Positions 1 through 13,919 of a stretch of 64,000 nucleotides of DNA are shown in pieces. The notes under the pieces are model-generated. The model did no database searches and had not been told where the DNA came from. It saw only the letters and a list, made by a program, of their open reading frames with translations. The position numbers were made by a program, and so were the translations under genes. The number at the start of each line of letters is the position of its first letter. Position 1 is the stretch's first letter. Source of the stretch: Polyodon spathula (Eukaryota; Chordata; Actinopteri; Acipenseriformes; Polyodontidae); assembly GCF_017654505.1 (NCBI RefSeq), contig NC_054548.1, positions 29,269,774-29,333,773 of the forward strand, in the 5' to 3' direction.

Positions 1-193
1 CAAATCTGAGATGGCATGACTTATATATATAAAAAAAATTATTCAGAAAAAAAAGACAGTAGCCAAAGCCTTTTTTCATTAAAATTTTACTTCAAAAACA
101 TACAACTATGTCGGATCAGTTGGCCATTAAAGAAAACTATATAGTATTTCCTTGTGATACAATACTGTCCGTATTCAATAAAACGATGAAACG
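1..193. other. AT-rich flank without recognisable gene
   Basis: AT-rich sequence lying outside the terminal repeat of the first DIRS element. It does not resemble the recombinase end that is missing from that element, so it is probably flanking DNA. I see no coding or structured feature in it. Confidence 0.5.
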
Positions 194-432
194 GTTCCCT
201 GAAAGAGAAAATAACCATCAATGTATGGGACATTGCTGTCAGGCAGTAGGGATTGGCTGAGTTTTATAGCAAAGCTGCCTATAGGCCTCTGTGCGAGTTG
301 ACGTGTAAGCACGCCCCCCTGGGAGCTTACTATACGCATCGCACAGAGGCTCTCTTCCTCTTTCGCTCTTCAGGCCATGAAAGCTTCCAGAGCGAACTCG
401 CGGGTTGATGGTTATTTTCTCTTTCAGGGAAC
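194..432 (-). repeat. Terminal repeat plus half of the internal complementary region, DIRS copy 1
   Basis: The stretch starting with gttccctgaaagagaaaa at 194 reappears as its reverse complement ending at 432. The outer part (194 to about 370) matches the terminal repeat of copy 2. The inner 405-432 part corresponds to one half of the internal complementary region of copy 2. Recombinase coding sequence begins immediately at 433, so the rest of that region and the recombinase end are deleted. Confidence 0.8.
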
Positions 433-1420
433 ACCAGCACTCCCTTAAAGAGGGCCCAGGATGTCGTCATACCCCTAGTGGAATGCGCCTTCAACTGCCC
501 TGGTGGTGGAAGGCCTGCAGATTCATAACCTAATTTAATAGCATCCACTATCCAATGGGAAAAGCGTTGTTTAGACAACGGCTGACCCAGAGTCTTAGAA
601 CCATGGCATATGAACAATTGTTATGTTTGCCTCACAGTCGTTGTTCTGTCAATATGACACCTCAATGCCCGCACAGGGCAGAGCATGTGTAACTGTTTTT
701 CCTCTAGGGAAGAAAAGGGAGGAGGATGGAACGCCATCAACTCGACTGGCTGTTTCATGTGGAATGGGGATATGACCTTTGGTAAAAAGGCTGGATTTGG
801 GCGCATGGAGACCTTAGAACCGTCCCCTGCGAAGCGGATACATGAAGGATGCACTGACAGTGCATGTAACTCGCTGACACGTTTAGCTGACACCACTGAC
901 AGCAGAAATGCAGTGTTAATAGACATGAGCTTCATATCCACAGTGTGGAGAGGCTCACATGGTGCGTTGGTAAGGGCTTCTAGCACCACGTCAAGGCTCC
1001 ATGATGGTAAACTGGTCATCCTTGAAGGTCGCAAATGTCTTGCGCCTTTGAGGAACTGCGATGCCAGAAAATGGCAACCTGGTTATAACCCGTCAATGCG
1101 TACATGGCAAGCTGATATGGCGGCTAAATACACTTTAAGTGTAGAGGGAGATTTCCCTTCATCTAACAGTTTCTGTAGAAACTGTAATATGACTGCCATA
1201 GGACAAGAGATTGGGTCATGGCCCCCCGCCAGACACCAATCTTGGAACAAGTGCCACTTGTACGTGTACTGCGACCTAGTATAGATCGCTCTAGCGCTCT
1301 GAATGGTCGAAATCACAGCCGTCGAAAGCCCTAAGGCTGACAGGCGCTCCCGTTCAGGGGCCAAGCCCATAGCTACATGAGCTTGGGCTTCGGGTGCCAA
1401 AGCCTTCCTTCGGCCTGGGA
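433..1420 (-). pseudogene. DIRS tyrosine recombinase, C-terminally truncated, with two nonsense codons
   Basis: In DIRS elements this enzyme integrates the circular DNA intermediate. One minus-strand frame aligns along its length with the intact frame at 13724-15073. It keeps the core around AKRVSEL (first catalytic Arg) and the HSTRG box (His-x-x-Arg). Two in-frame stops interrupt it: TAA at 1083-1085, and a TAA ending at 621 where copy 2 has a glutamate codon. The frame leaves homology after the WALFKGV segment and runs into the terminal repeat, so the box with the catalytic tyrosine is gone. It overlaps the RNase H C-terminal frame, as in copy 2. Confidence 0.85.
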
Positions 1421-3311
1421 CAATAGGTCTGTTTGCAGGGGAAGCTCCCGCGGTTGACCATGTAGCAACTGCACCAAGCTCGGAAACCATATCCTCCGAG
1501 GCCACCAAGGAGCAACCAGGATCATTGTCGCTTGCTCTACCCTGACCTTCTCTAAGAGGGTGGGGAGCATTGTAATCGGTGGAAACGCATATAGGAGACC
1601 TGGCGGCCATTTGTGAGCCAGTGCATCGACTCCTAAGGGGCTGACGGGGTCCCTCACCGAGAACCATAGGGGGCAGTGTGTGGTCTCTCGCGAAGCGAAG
1701 AGATCTACTTGCGCTATGCCAAACCATTCCCAAATGCGCTCTACCACCTGAGGGTGGAGACGCCATTCCCCTGCAAGAGGGCCTCCTCTGGATAAGAGGT
1801 GCACTGCGTAATTGGCTCTGCCCGGTAGGAGAACCACGCACAAAGAGGTCAAACGCGGCTGTGCCCATAGCAACAGCCGTGTTACCATTCTGTGAAGGCA
1901 GGGGGACCGTAGGCCGCATTGGCGGTTGATATACATCACAACCGTGGCATTGTCCGACCGCACCAACACATGCTGGTCTAGAAGCACTGACAAGAAGTGC
2001 CGGAGGGCGAGGTCCACTGCTTTGAGTTCCAGAGCATTGGTGTGGGATGACCTCCAGGGTCCTGACCACAGTCCGCGGGTCCCTGAGCCATTCAAGACTG
2101 CTCTCCAACCTTGTTTGGAAGCATTGGTCGTAACCACCTCCCTCTGGAAGATGGTACCCAAACGCATGCCCTGGTGGATGTTTGATGGAACTTTCCACCA
2201 ACACAGTGCTTCCCAGCAGGTTTGGGATACCGTCAACCTGCGGTGTTTATCTCTCCGTGGATGTAACGCGAAGGCATTGAACCAGGCCTGTAGAGTTCTC
2301 TGGTGTAATAAGCTCAAAGGAAGGGCTTGTGAGGTGGCAGCCATCAGCCCCAGCATGCGCTGACACAGCTCCATGCTGATTGTTTCTCTCAACCTGAACA
2401 GGGAGAGACACTGCTCCAGCAAGGCAACTCTCTGTGCCGACAAGGTCGCTTCCATGGACACTGAATCCAGATGCAGACCCATGAGTTCAGTCTGTTGGCT
2501 TGGCACGAGGTGGCTCTTTACTGAATTGACCTTCAGACCTAGCCGCTGAAGATGGTCTGTAACCATCACTGTGTGCTGTGCCAGCTGCTCCGTCCACTGC
2601 GCACAGACGAGCCAGTCGTCCAGATAGTTCAGCAGTCGGACGCCTTGAGCCCGCAAGGAAGCTAAAATGGCATCCATACATTTGGAAAAGGTTCGAGGAG
2701 CTAGTGACAGACCGAATGGGAGGACACAAAACTCGTACACCCTGCTCTGGAATGCAAAACGCAGATACTTCCTTTGACCCGGGCAGATGGGAACGTGAAA
2801 GTACGCATCTATCAGGTACACGGTGGTGAACCAGTCGCTGTGTCGGACTGACTGGATGATGTGCCTGTACGTAAGCATCCTGAACAATAACCACTGTAGG
2901 TATTTGTTCAGTACTCACAGATCTAAAATAGGGCGGACCCTGTCGTCCTTCTTGGGCACTAGGAAGTATTTGGAATAGAACCCCTGGTTGATCAGAGCAT
3001 GGTCTATTTGTTGAACAGCACGCTTTCTGAGCAATGCCTGTATCTCCACATTCAGAGCTGAGGACTGAACCGAGTCCTTCACTGCAGTTACGACCACCCC
3101 TCTGAAGGGGGGGGGGCTTTAACCGGAACTGAAGGGTGTACCCGGTGGATATAGTTTTGCGCACCCAGATGTCGTTGGTGCATTGTTGCCAGAACTGAAG
3201 CTGTGGAACAGTGTAAGGGTGGGCTAACAGCTGCCTGGATGTCTCAGGGCTGCTTTGGCTGTGCTCACTCACGAGGGGCCTGGCCAGAGCCATGAGGACG
3301 TGACCTGCCAC
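1373..3311 (-). pseudogene. DIRS reverse transcriptase/RNase H, nearly intact but inactivated
   Basis: This would copy the element RNA into DNA in nucleocapsid-like particles. The 504-codon frame from 2887 to 1373 holds the palm motif LIDAYFHVPI (Asp27), the catalytic YLDD box (residues 88-91) and an RNase H domain (about 250-370). The same frame continues upstream to 3097 across a single TGA at 2915-2917, where copy 2 has CGA; this fits CpG decay. Further upstream, a frameshift near the G run at about 3110 separates the N-terminal region reaching 3311. In RNase H the first catalytic Asp is Asn255 and the last is His363, so RNase H is probably dead; copy 2 retains Asp at both places. Confidence 0.88.
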
Positions 3312-3455
3312 CTCCTCTAGGGCGCCATTCTACGCGCCGCGGTTTTGCAAACCCACTGGTTGTGGTTGTGCCTGCTGCTGTGGTGGTGTCTTACGCCATG
3401 GCTGTTCCTGAGGCCGCTTTGGCTGGATCTGTTTATTTGGCCACATCTCAGCCAT

Positions 3456-4939
3456 TTACTGCGATGCCTCCTGCGCCTTGAGGGAGCGTTGCAACATCTC
3501 CTCCACCGCCGGACCAAATGTGTGTCCGGGTGTAATTGGAGCATCCAGCAAAGGGGCCTTGTCAGGCTCCTGCACTCTTGCCTGCGAGAGCCAGAGCTGT
3601 CTTCTGGCCACCACCATAGACGCGATGCTCCTGCCCTGAGCCCGCACGTTGAGCTGGGCTAGCTTCACCAGCAGTTGACTGACTGTGCCTAGTTCGCTTC
3701 TGAGGGCCGCAGAAGGGCGCTCAGTTAGGTCTCGAAGGAGTGCTGCCTGGAAAACCGTCAGTAGACTGGCTATGTTAGACAGTCTTACTGCCTCCGTGGC
3801 CGCAGAGTACCCTTTTTCAGGTGTATCTCTGTGGTCCTGCACTGCTTATTGGGGCAAGCTGGGTCTTTTGAAAGCCCAGATAGCGTCAGCATATTCACTA
3901 ACGCGGCGATCGCAGCATCCACAGGTGGAAAGGACGCTAAACCAGCCTCACTAGCCTCCTGCATAGTAAAGGCCGAAGCCTTGCGAGATGTCGCAGGAGC
4001 AGAGGCTGGAGCCCACCAAGTAGACTGCACCTCTTTAACAAAGTCCGGGAATGCCGGAAGCATCCTGGACTGATGGGACTGGGCTGAAGGCGACTCAAAC
4101 AGAGATCACCGGGGAAGCTCTGTCTTAGGCCAATCGATGCCCAAGTGGCGGGTTGCTCTATCCACCACAGACCACATAGTATCCATCACCTCAGACTCAG
4201 CGTCCTGATCCGAGTGCTGGGAGGCTACCTCAGCCTCTATTCTATTCGCTTCCAGGATGTCAGATGCATCCCTGGAAACCAGATCGATATCCCAGTCCTT
4301 TTGAGGTTGCAGTGGAAAGAAAATGGCCGATGGAGGTTGTGGAGGTGCCACTGGGTGGCTGGCGACAGGCCCAGTGGGTTACTCTGGGGCTTGAGGCACT
4401 GCATTAGCTAGGGGCATGAGGATAGACTGCTGCCCCATCATAACCTCCATGAACTGAGACATCTTGGAGGTTAACTCCACCACCCCCGACCTGTCTCTGT
4501 ATCGCTTGTCGCGACGAGGGGAACGAGAGCGTCCTCTGCGTCGAGTCGATCTGGAGGTAGACCTAGACTCCCAACGAAGGCGTACCCTAGAAGGGGAGGG
4601 GCTGTGAGCCCGAGCGCGTCTGGTGGGGGACCTCTGACCAGCTGTAATCTGGGAGGCCGGGCTCGTGGAGAGCTGCAGTCACCCTGGCGGTGTCGCCGTA
4701 GTCGACGGCGGGGCTGAAATGGTGTGGGAAGATCCCGAGGAAGGAGAGTGCCCACCCATTGATTTCTTAGCTCTTTGCCAAAGGGCGCGTGTTCAAAAGC
4801 CAGCGCAAAGGTGGCAAAAGGCCCTATCCGCCAGCGCGGATGCGGCGTGTTCTGGCCCAAGACATGCCACGCAATCATCATGTGGGTCACTGGCAGGCAG
4901 CTTTGCCTGACAGGACGTGCAACGATGGAAGCCCGACAT
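3456..4939 (-). pseudogene. DIRS Gag-like protein, fragmented
   Basis: The likely start is the ATG at 4937-4939, giving MSGFHRC and a Cys/His-rich head (CTSC, then DCVACLG and CHLC), almost the same as the head of the copy 2 frame at 10395. Later fragments at about 4351-4106, 4063-3785 and 3842-3456 match the copy 2 fragments in order, including an acidic segment, a segment containing PAFPDFVKEVQSTW, and a C-terminal segment with PGHTFGPAVEEML. Frameshifts lie between the fragments. It would form the particle around element RNA; the head may bind zinc or RNA (inference). Confidence 0.75.
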
Positions 4940-4959
4940 CTCTTTAGAGCACGGCACAG

Positions 4960-5500
4960 CAAACATCAAAGGTGCGTCGAGCACCGAGCGTCGAGAGCCG
5001 AAGCACCGAGCATCGAGCGTCAAAGTGCCGAGCGTCAAGAGTCTAGGGTCGAAGCGCCAAGCGTCGAGCATCAGAGCGCCAACGCATCAAGGCGCCGAAT
5101 GTCGAGCGTGTAGCCTCGAAGCACAGAGCGTTGAGCGTTTAGCGTTGAAGTGCCGAGCATCGAGCATGTAGTGTTGAAGCGCCGACACGTCAAGACTGTA
5201 GCGTTGAAGCGCTGAGCATCGAGCATGTGGCGTCGAAGTGCCGAGCGTTGAGCGTGTGGCATCGAAGCGCCGACACACAGCAGTCGAAGATTTATAGAGG
5301 GCTGAGCAGACTCAAAGCGTCGAGTGTCGAGGTGCATGCGTCGAGCGTCAAAGCATCAAGTGTCGAGCACCGATGCACCGAGTGTCGAGCACCAAGTCCC
5401 AAGCTCGGAAGCAATGCACCAAGCGCCGAAGAGCTGATACCACACAGAGCGAGTACAGAGCATCGAGACGCTAGCATGAGACGCCTAAGCATCAGCTGAC
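4960..5500 (-). repeat. Degenerate GC-rich leader repeats of DIRS copy 1
   Basis: The region between terminal repeat and Gag start consists of about 10-12-bp degenerate units built on gcgtcgagc / gcgccgagc. Short frames open in several registers because of the repetition and are not believed to be genes. Equivalent leaders occur at 9500-10390 and 60880-61600 in the other two DIRS copies. Confidence 0.8.
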
Positions 5501-5824
5501 CCGCAGAGCGGAAACGCTACTGCTGGTACAGTGTCTTATATGGTGAATACTTACCTTGGTGCTTAAGGAAGTATGTGCTTGGTGGTCGTCTTCTTAGTGG
5601 TGAAAAGGGATTTTTTTATTTTTATTTGGGACACTGCAGCAAGTGCTTAGCGTACTGTATGAGTGACTGTAGGGCAAACCGTACAGCTACCACTACAGTG
5701 GGGAACACACAGCAGTGGAAGATTATAGAGGGCTGCAGAGCAGACTCCACACACACGGGGTCTAGCCAGGCAAGACCGAGGCTGCAATACACGCAGTGGC
5801 CTAAAGCCAACTTTGCGCGTCCTC

Positions 5825-5890
5825 AGCCAATCCCTACTATATGACGGCAATGTCCCATAAATTGATAGTTATTTTCGAATTGAAAGAGAA
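5825..5890 (-). repeat. Left terminal inverted repeat of DIRS copy 1
   Basis: The reverse complement reads from the terminus through aataactatcaat and the gacattgccgtcat-type segment, matching the start of copy 2 at 8594 onward. This marks the 5' end of the minus-strand element. The intervening 5501-5824 stretch is leader/terminal-repeat sequence without a gene. Confidence 0.75.
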
Positions 5891-6205
5891 GACGAAGACC
5901 ACGAGGTTAAACAAAAACGTGATGCCGAAGCTATGGAGTCAATTGTGTATATGAATGGTATGTATGTATATATATATATATATATATATATGTCATATAT
6001 ATATACACCAATGATAGCAGCTTGTCGGGGTAATATTACTAATGGTGACTGTCCATCATTCTGCATTCTTATATGGCTGTTGTGTGCACCAATAATAAAT
6101 GCAACTGAAATAACGGTTTTGAAGGGGCAAAAACCAGCTTCTCAAGCCTAAGCTTAATGAGTACAGTCAGTTACAAGCTCTAGTACCTACCGCTACCGAT
6201 GCTGA
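5891..6205. other. Spacer with (TA)n microsatellite
   Basis: Holds a short (TA)n run at about 5965-6006. No gene or transposon end was recognised. Confidence 0.6.
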
Positions 6206-6310
6206 AGACAAAAGAGGAAGAGAGTCTCTGCGCGCTGCGTATAGTAAGCTCCCAGGGGGGCGGGCTTACATGGCAGCTCGCGCAGAGGCCTATCGGCAGC
6301 TTTGCTCCGC
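6206..6310 (-). repeat. Orphan DIRS terminal-repeat fragment
   Basis: The reverse complement carries the same string of landmarks as the DIRS terminal repeats: agcaaagctgccgata, then cgcccccctgggagc, then gactctcttcctctttt. It lies only about 300 bp outside copy 1 and has no coding part, so it is a solo or rearranged terminal repeat. Confidence 0.75.
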
Positions 6311-8435
<2,125 letters not shown>

Positions 8436-8593
8436 GGATGCTTCACAAGCAGAACTGTTATGGCAGCGTTTAAAAATATTAAATCAATTTATACAAAGTC
8501 TCCCACTTTCTAGAAAAGATCTGTGTTTCCTTTGTTTTTCTTTTGTATTTGTTTTGCTCTCGTTAGTATCTATAGTAGATACAGCGTCTGTCA
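8436..8593. repeat. Dispersed repeat (shared with 36600-36745) next to DIRS copy 2
   Basis: The segment from gatgcttcacaagcagaact to atctatagtagatacagc and tctgtcagttc recurs at 36600-36745. The match ends exactly where the DIRS terminal repeat begins, so this repeat was probably the insertion target. Confidence 0.75.
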
Positions 8594-8770
8594 GTTCCCT
8601 TTCAATTCGAAAATAACCATCAAGGTATGGGATATTGCCGTCAGGCAGTAGGATTGGATGAGCTTTATAGCAAAGCTGCCGCTAGGCCTCCGTGCAAGCT
8701 GACGTGTAAGCCCGCCCCCCTGGGAGCTTGCTATACGCAACGCGCAGAGACTCTCTTCCTCTTTTGCCTT
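8594..8770 (+). repeat. Left terminal inverted repeat of DIRS copy 2
   Basis: Begins gttccctttcaattcgaaaa and continues through the tattgccgtcaggcagtagg and cgcccccctgggagc landmarks to gactctcttcctctttt. The reverse complement of 15411 back to about 15235 follows the same series. Confidence 0.88.
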
Positions 8771-9025
8771 CAGCCTCTGTAGGACTCTGAGCTCATAAGT
8801 TCTCTCTGTGAGATTTTACTTCACTGATTGTACTCAACAGCCTTGAGCTGAGAAGCTGGCTACCATCCCTTCTCTGAGTTTATTTCAGTGTTTGCTCCTT
8901 TGAGCACTATATAAATATAATTATATTTCTCCTTCTTTTCACGCTTTGCCTCGGCATCGCGTTCTTTCCACGTTGGCCCTTCGTCTTCCTTATTCTTTCA
9001 TATTATATATTATATATTTATTTTG

Positions 9026-9026
<1 letters not shown>

Positions 9027-9101
<75 letters not shown>
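9027..9101. repeat. (TA)n microsatellite inside DIRS copy 2
   Basis: About 75 bp of uninterrupted TA repeats in the 5' untranslated part of the element, probably a later expansion. Confidence 0.97.
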
Positions 9102-9103
<2 letters not shown>

Positions 9104-9499
9104 TTTGTTGGGTTTTTTGCATGTCTATTCTTCCCTAACAGGCATCGAATAGAGTTTAGAGGACACGTTGTGCGCCTGTAAGGTCACGCAATTTTGCAGC
9201 CTCGGTCTCGCCCTGCGCCAGACCCGGAGTTTGCCTGCTACTCGCAGTCACTCTCAAACTACCACCCGCGGATTGTGTTCATCTCATCGCGTAGTCACTG
9301 TCTTCAGTAGCTACGCTACCATATTCTGCACTTAGTGCGGCTGCAGTTCCTCAAAAAAAAAAAAAATAAATAAAATTCCCATACAATACATAAGGAAGAC
9401 TACCACCAACATTAACTTTCACTTGCCCCTTACCAACAGGAAAGTATAGCACAGCTCCTTATGTCGATCTGAACAGAAAAATCTGATTTATGTGACATG

Positions 9500-10390
9500 A
9501 TCGTGAATCGCAGAGTGAGACGCCTAGTCGACTGCGAAGCCGTAGATCACGTATCGCAGAAGTGCGAGTTATGTGTGAGAAGTGTCAGTGCTTCGGCGCT
9601 TCGGAGCAGCGCTTCGTGGCTTCCGAACCACGTGACGTGGAACTGCGGAACCGCGACGCTCGGTGCATCGACGCTTGATGCACGCACGTCCACACGCTCC
9701 AACTACGCTTCGGCGCTGCCGCTTCGACGCTCGTGTGAGTTGCGATGCCGCAGCGCATCGACGCTGCGATGCTACGAGGGCACAAACACCTCGCGTAGCT
9801 GCGGCGCATGAACCACGTGCTCTAGCTCCCGTGAGCCGCGTACGCTCAGCGCACGACCTGCGAAGCGCTAGCTGCAGTCGCGTTCAGTGTGGAGCTTCGA
9901 AGCTCGTTAACTGCAAGTCACGTAATTATGGAGCTACGAGCCACGTGGCGCTATGCACCTCGACGTAGACGCTCCTGCTTCTAAAGCTCTCGATGCTCGG
10001 CGCATGCACCTCGACGTTAGACGCTCCCGGGCTTGAAGCTTGGTGCATTAATACCTCAACGCTCAGTGTACGCACCTCGACGCCCACGTTCGACGGACGT
10101 TCCCGCTCTCGACGCTCGGTGCATTAATACCTTGACGATCGGTGCACGCACCTCGACGTTCGGCGCTTTGACCCTTGGCGCACGCACCTCGATGCTTGAC
10201 GCTTCCGCGCTCGATGCTCGGTGCATCAACACCTTGACGCTCGGCACCTCAACACTCTGCACACGCAGTACACGCACCTTGAAGCTCGACGCTTCGGCAT
10301 TTGACGCTCAGTGCACCAATGCCTCGCCACTCGGGAAATGTACCTCGACGTTCAGGGGATTGATCAAGACACAACGACGCATCCCATCAT
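9500..10390 (+). repeat. Degenerate GC-rich leader repeats of DIRS copy 2
   Basis: About 900 bp of irregular units based on ctcgacgctcggtgca and related words, between the left terminal repeat and the Gag start. Frames here are by-products of repetition. It is the counterpart of 4960-5500 and 60880-61600. Confidence 0.8.
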
Positions 10391-10394
10391 TAAT

Positions 10395-11850
10395 ATGTCT
10401 GGGTTTCACCGCTGCGTCACCTGCCAGGCTAAATTGCCAGCGAGCAACCCACATGAGGACTGTGTGGCATGCCTGGGACCAGAGCACGCCGAGTCTGCCT
10501 TAGCAGACAGATCGTTTTGTTCGCTGTGTGCTAATTTTCAACAGCGCTCTCTTTGCCAGAGGGTGAGGAAAGCAGTAGGGAGCCACTCTCCTTCCTCTGG
10601 GTCGTCCTGCACGGTGTCTGCTCCTCCGTCTTCTACAGCGACTCCGCCTGTAAAATTGCAGCTATCGAGGAGCCCCTGTCAGCTTACAGCTGGTCAGAGA
10701 TCCCCACAGTATAGACCTGCTCGGGAACGCTCCCGTAGCCCGCCTATCTGACACCAAGGCCCCTCCCCTCTTAGGGAACGCCCTTGTCATTCACAGTCTC
10801 GCTCCATTTCACCCCGTCATAGGGGACACTCTTGTTTCCCTCATCGGGACAGACACCATAGGGACAGGTCATACATGGCAGAGCTCATGTCTAAGATGTC
10901 CCAGTTTATGGATGTAATGATGGGTCAGCAATCGCTGCTCATGTCACTGACTAACAGGGCACCGCAGACAACCGACGCACAGGTCAGGCCGACAGCCGTC
11001 CAACTGGCTCTGCCCACCCCAGTCGCCCAACAACCCCAGGGGGTTTGGGAAGCAGATACCATCTCCAGGGATGCATCAGAAGGTGAGCCTCTCATTGAGG
11101 AGGATAGTTTGGAAGCCGAACTAATCTCTCACAACTCAGAGCAGGACACTGAGTTGGAGGTGTTAGACACCAATGACCCCTTGTGGTCATTGGTGGAGTG
11201 AGCAACTCGCCACTTAGGGATTGAGTGGCCAGCTATAGAATTTCCCAGGCGGTCGCTGTTTGAGTCACCGTCTGTGCGGTCTCCACAGCCCAGGGCGCTC
11301 CCAGCCTTCCCGGACTTTATTAAGGAGGTGCAATCCACCTGGGCTGCCCCAGCCTCTTCACCGGCAACATCGCGGAAAGTGTCCACGTTTGCCATGCAGG
11401 GAGCAAGTGAGGCGGGACTGGCGTCTTTTAAACCAGTCGATGTCGCCTTCGCAGCCATAGTCAAAACATCAACGCTCTCGGGCCTAACTAAGGACCCTGC
11501 ATGTCCTAATCGATAGTGCAGGATCACAGAGGTTCACTTAAAGAAGGGCTATGCAGCGGCTACAGAGGCAGTCAGACTGTCCAATGTGGCCAGCCTCCTG
11601 TCAGTCTACCAGGCATCGCTAGTGAAAGACCTCCCTGAGCACCTTTCGGCGTCTCTGAGGGCGGAATTGGCATTGATTGCTCAATTCCTTGTCAAAGTAG
11701 CCCACCTAAATGCTCGGGCCTAGGGCAGGAGTATCGCGTCTCTAGTAGTCGCCAGAAGGCAGCTCTGGCTCTGTCACTAGACACCCCTATCACACCGGGG
11801 CACACGTTTGGCCCAGCGGTGGAGGAGATGCTGCAGCGCTCTGCTAAGCC
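10395..11850 (+). pseudogene. DIRS Gag-like protein, fragmented
   Basis: The ATG at 10395 starts MSGFHRCVTC, the same head as in DIRS copy 1, with Cys pairs (CVTC, CVACLG, CSLC) that could bind zinc. This frame stops at 10751 after an Arg/Ser-rich tail. Homology continues in fragments: 10875-11201 (acidic, ends DPLWSLVE), 11274-11516 (PAFPDFIKEVQSTW) and about 11520-11850 (PGHTFGPAVEEML), separated by stops and frameshifts. I chose 10395 over the upstream ATG at 10311 because conservation between copies starts there. The role is presumably particle formation. Confidence 0.75.
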
Positions 11851-12129
11851 CGGGAGGCATCCCAGCAGATGGCGAAGATGTGGCCGCATAAGCCCTTCCA
11901 ACCTAAAAGGGAACAGGAGCATTAGTGGCGTAGAACGCCACCACAGCACCTACTGCGGCCGCGGGGTGCTAAGACACTTCAGCTGCAGCAGCGTGCAATC
12001 AGCCTCCATTTTCGCGGAGGGTGGCGCATTAAGGGAGGTAGCAGACCACGTTCCCGTGGTTCTGGCCAGCCCCCTTGAGAACAAACGCAGACAAAAAAGC
12101 CCTGCAATCTTCAGGCAGCCATCAACCCA

Positions 12130-13919
12130 CCCCTACACTGTCCCACAGCTCCAGTTTTGGCAACAATGTACCAATGACATCGAGGTGCGCAAGATTATCT
12201 CCACCGGGTACACCCTTCAGTTCCGGTTAAAACCTGCCCCTTCAGGGGGGTGGTAGTAACTGCAGTGAAGGACTCGGTTCAGTCCTCAGCTCTGAATGTG
12301 GAAATACAGGCATCGCTCAGGAAGCATGCCATTCAATAAGTAGACCCTGCTGTGTTCGACCAGGGATTCTATTCCAAATAGTTCCTAGTGCCCAAGAAGG
12401 ACGACGGGTTCCGCCCTATTTTGGATCTGCGAGTACTGAACAAATACCTGCGGGTGTTATCGTTCAGGATGGTTACACACAGGCACGTCATCCAGTCAGT
12501 CCGACTCAGCGACTGGTTTACCACCGTGGACCTTTCACGTTCCCATCTGTCTGCGTCATAGGAAGTATCTGCGTTTCGCATTTCAGAGCAGGGTGTATGA
12601 GTTTTGTGTCCTCCCATTCGGTCTGTCACTAGCTCCTCGAACCTTTTCGAAGTGTATGGATGCTATTCTGGCTCCTCTGCGGGCCCAGGGCGTCCGACTG
12701 CTGAACTATCTAGATGACTGGCTCGTCTGCGTGCAATCGAAGGAGCAGCTAGCACAGCACACAGTGATGGTTACAAAACATCTTCGGCGGCTGGGTCTGA
12801 AGATCAATTCAGAAAAGAGCCGCCTAGTGCCAAGCCAACAGACCGAGTTTTTGGGTCTACATCTGGACTCAGTGTCCATGGAAGCGACCCTGTCGACACA
12901 AAGAGATGCCTCCCTAGAGCGATGTCTCTCCCTATTCAGGTTGAGAAAAACAGTCAGCATGGAGCTGTGTCAGCGCATGCTGGGGTTGATGGCTGCCGCC
13001 TCACAAGCCCTTCCTTTGGGCTTATTACACCAGAGACCTCTACAGGCCTGGTTCAATGCCTTCGCGTTACATCCGCGGAGAGACAAACACCGCAGGTTGA
13101 CGGTATCCCAAACCTGCTGGGAAGCACTACGCTTGTGGAAAGTTCTGTCAAACATCCGTCAGGGCGTTCGCTTCGGTCCCATTTTCCACAGGGAGGTGGC
13201 TACGACCGACGCTTCCAACCAAGGTTGGGGAGCAGTCTGGAACGGCTCAGGGACCCGTAGAATGTGGTCAGGACCCTGGAGGTCAGCCCACATCAATGCT
13301 GTGGAACTCAGAGCAGTGGACCTCGCCCTCCGGCCCTTCTTGCCATGCTTCTAGGTAGGCACGTGTTGGTGTGGTTGGACAACACCACGGTTGTGGCGTA
13401 TATCAACCGCCAGGGCGGCCTACAGTTCCCCCGCCTTCTCTGAATGGCAACACGGCTGTTGTTATGGGCACAGCCGCGTTTGACCTCTCTTCATGCGGTT
13501 CACCTGCCGGGCAGAGTCAATTACTCAGCGGACCTCCTATCCAGAGGAGGCCCTCTGGCATTGGGAAATGGCGTCTCCACCCTCAGGTGGTAGACCGCAT
13601 CTGGGAGTGGTTCGGCATAGTGCAAGTGGATCTCTTCACTTTGCGAGAGACCATGCACTGCCCCCTATGGATTTCAGTGAGGGACCCCGACAGCCCCCTA
13701 GAAGTCGATGCACTGGCTCGTGAATGGCCGCCTGTCCTCCTATATGCTTTTCCACCGATTCCAATGCTCCCCGCCCTCTTAGAGAAGGTCAGGGTAGAAC
13801 AAGCGACAGTGATTCTGATCGCTCTATGGTTTCCGAGCTTGGTGCAGTTACTGCATGGTCAACCGCGGGAGCTTCCCCTGAGAGCAGACCTGTTGTCCCA
13901 GGCCGAAGGATGGCTTTAG
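12130..13919 (+). pseudogene. DIRS reverse transcriptase/RNase H, broken by stops and frameshifts
   Basis: The N-terminal palm region (about 12250-12540) keeps FLVPKKDD and the RPILDLRVLNKYL segment but has several stops and a frameshift near 12540. The longest open part, 12593-13354, covers YEFCVLPFGL, the YLDD box and the start of RNase H with TTDAS (catalytic Asp kept). A frameshift near 13355 leads into the WLDNTTVVAYINRQGG segment and a later frame at about 13555-13919 that ends the protein. The end overlaps the recombinase frame from 13724. Compared with copy 1 it has more lesions but keeps the RNase H active-site residues. Confidence 0.87.

Larger units (their letters stand above)
194..5890 (-). 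mobile_element. DIRS-type tyrosine-recombinase retrotransposon, copy 1 (decayed)
   Basis: Read on the minus strand, the order is terminal repeat, degenerate GC-rich leader, Gag-like frame, reverse transcriptase/RNase H, tyrosine recombinase, terminal repeat. This is the DIRS order; the element has no LTRs and no DDE integrase. The outer ends at about 5825-5890 and 194-370 are inverted copies of one repeat, also found at both ends of the second DIRS copy (8594-15434). Several nonsense codons and frameshifts and the loss of the recombinase C-terminus make it non-autonomous. No target duplication was found, as expected for recombinase-mediated insertion. Confidence 0.9.

Noticed and set aside
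685..1284. 199-codon plus-strand frame across DIRS copy 1
   Set aside because: It is antisense to the conserved recombinase frame and has no domain features of its own.
4775..5500. Several overlapping frames of 60-112 codons on both strands
   Set aside because: They lie in the degenerate leader repeats; openness in many registers follows from repetition, not coding.
9500..10390. CRISPR-like or satellite array
   Set aside because: Units are degenerate and irregular, without spacers; position and homologues show it is the DIRS leader.
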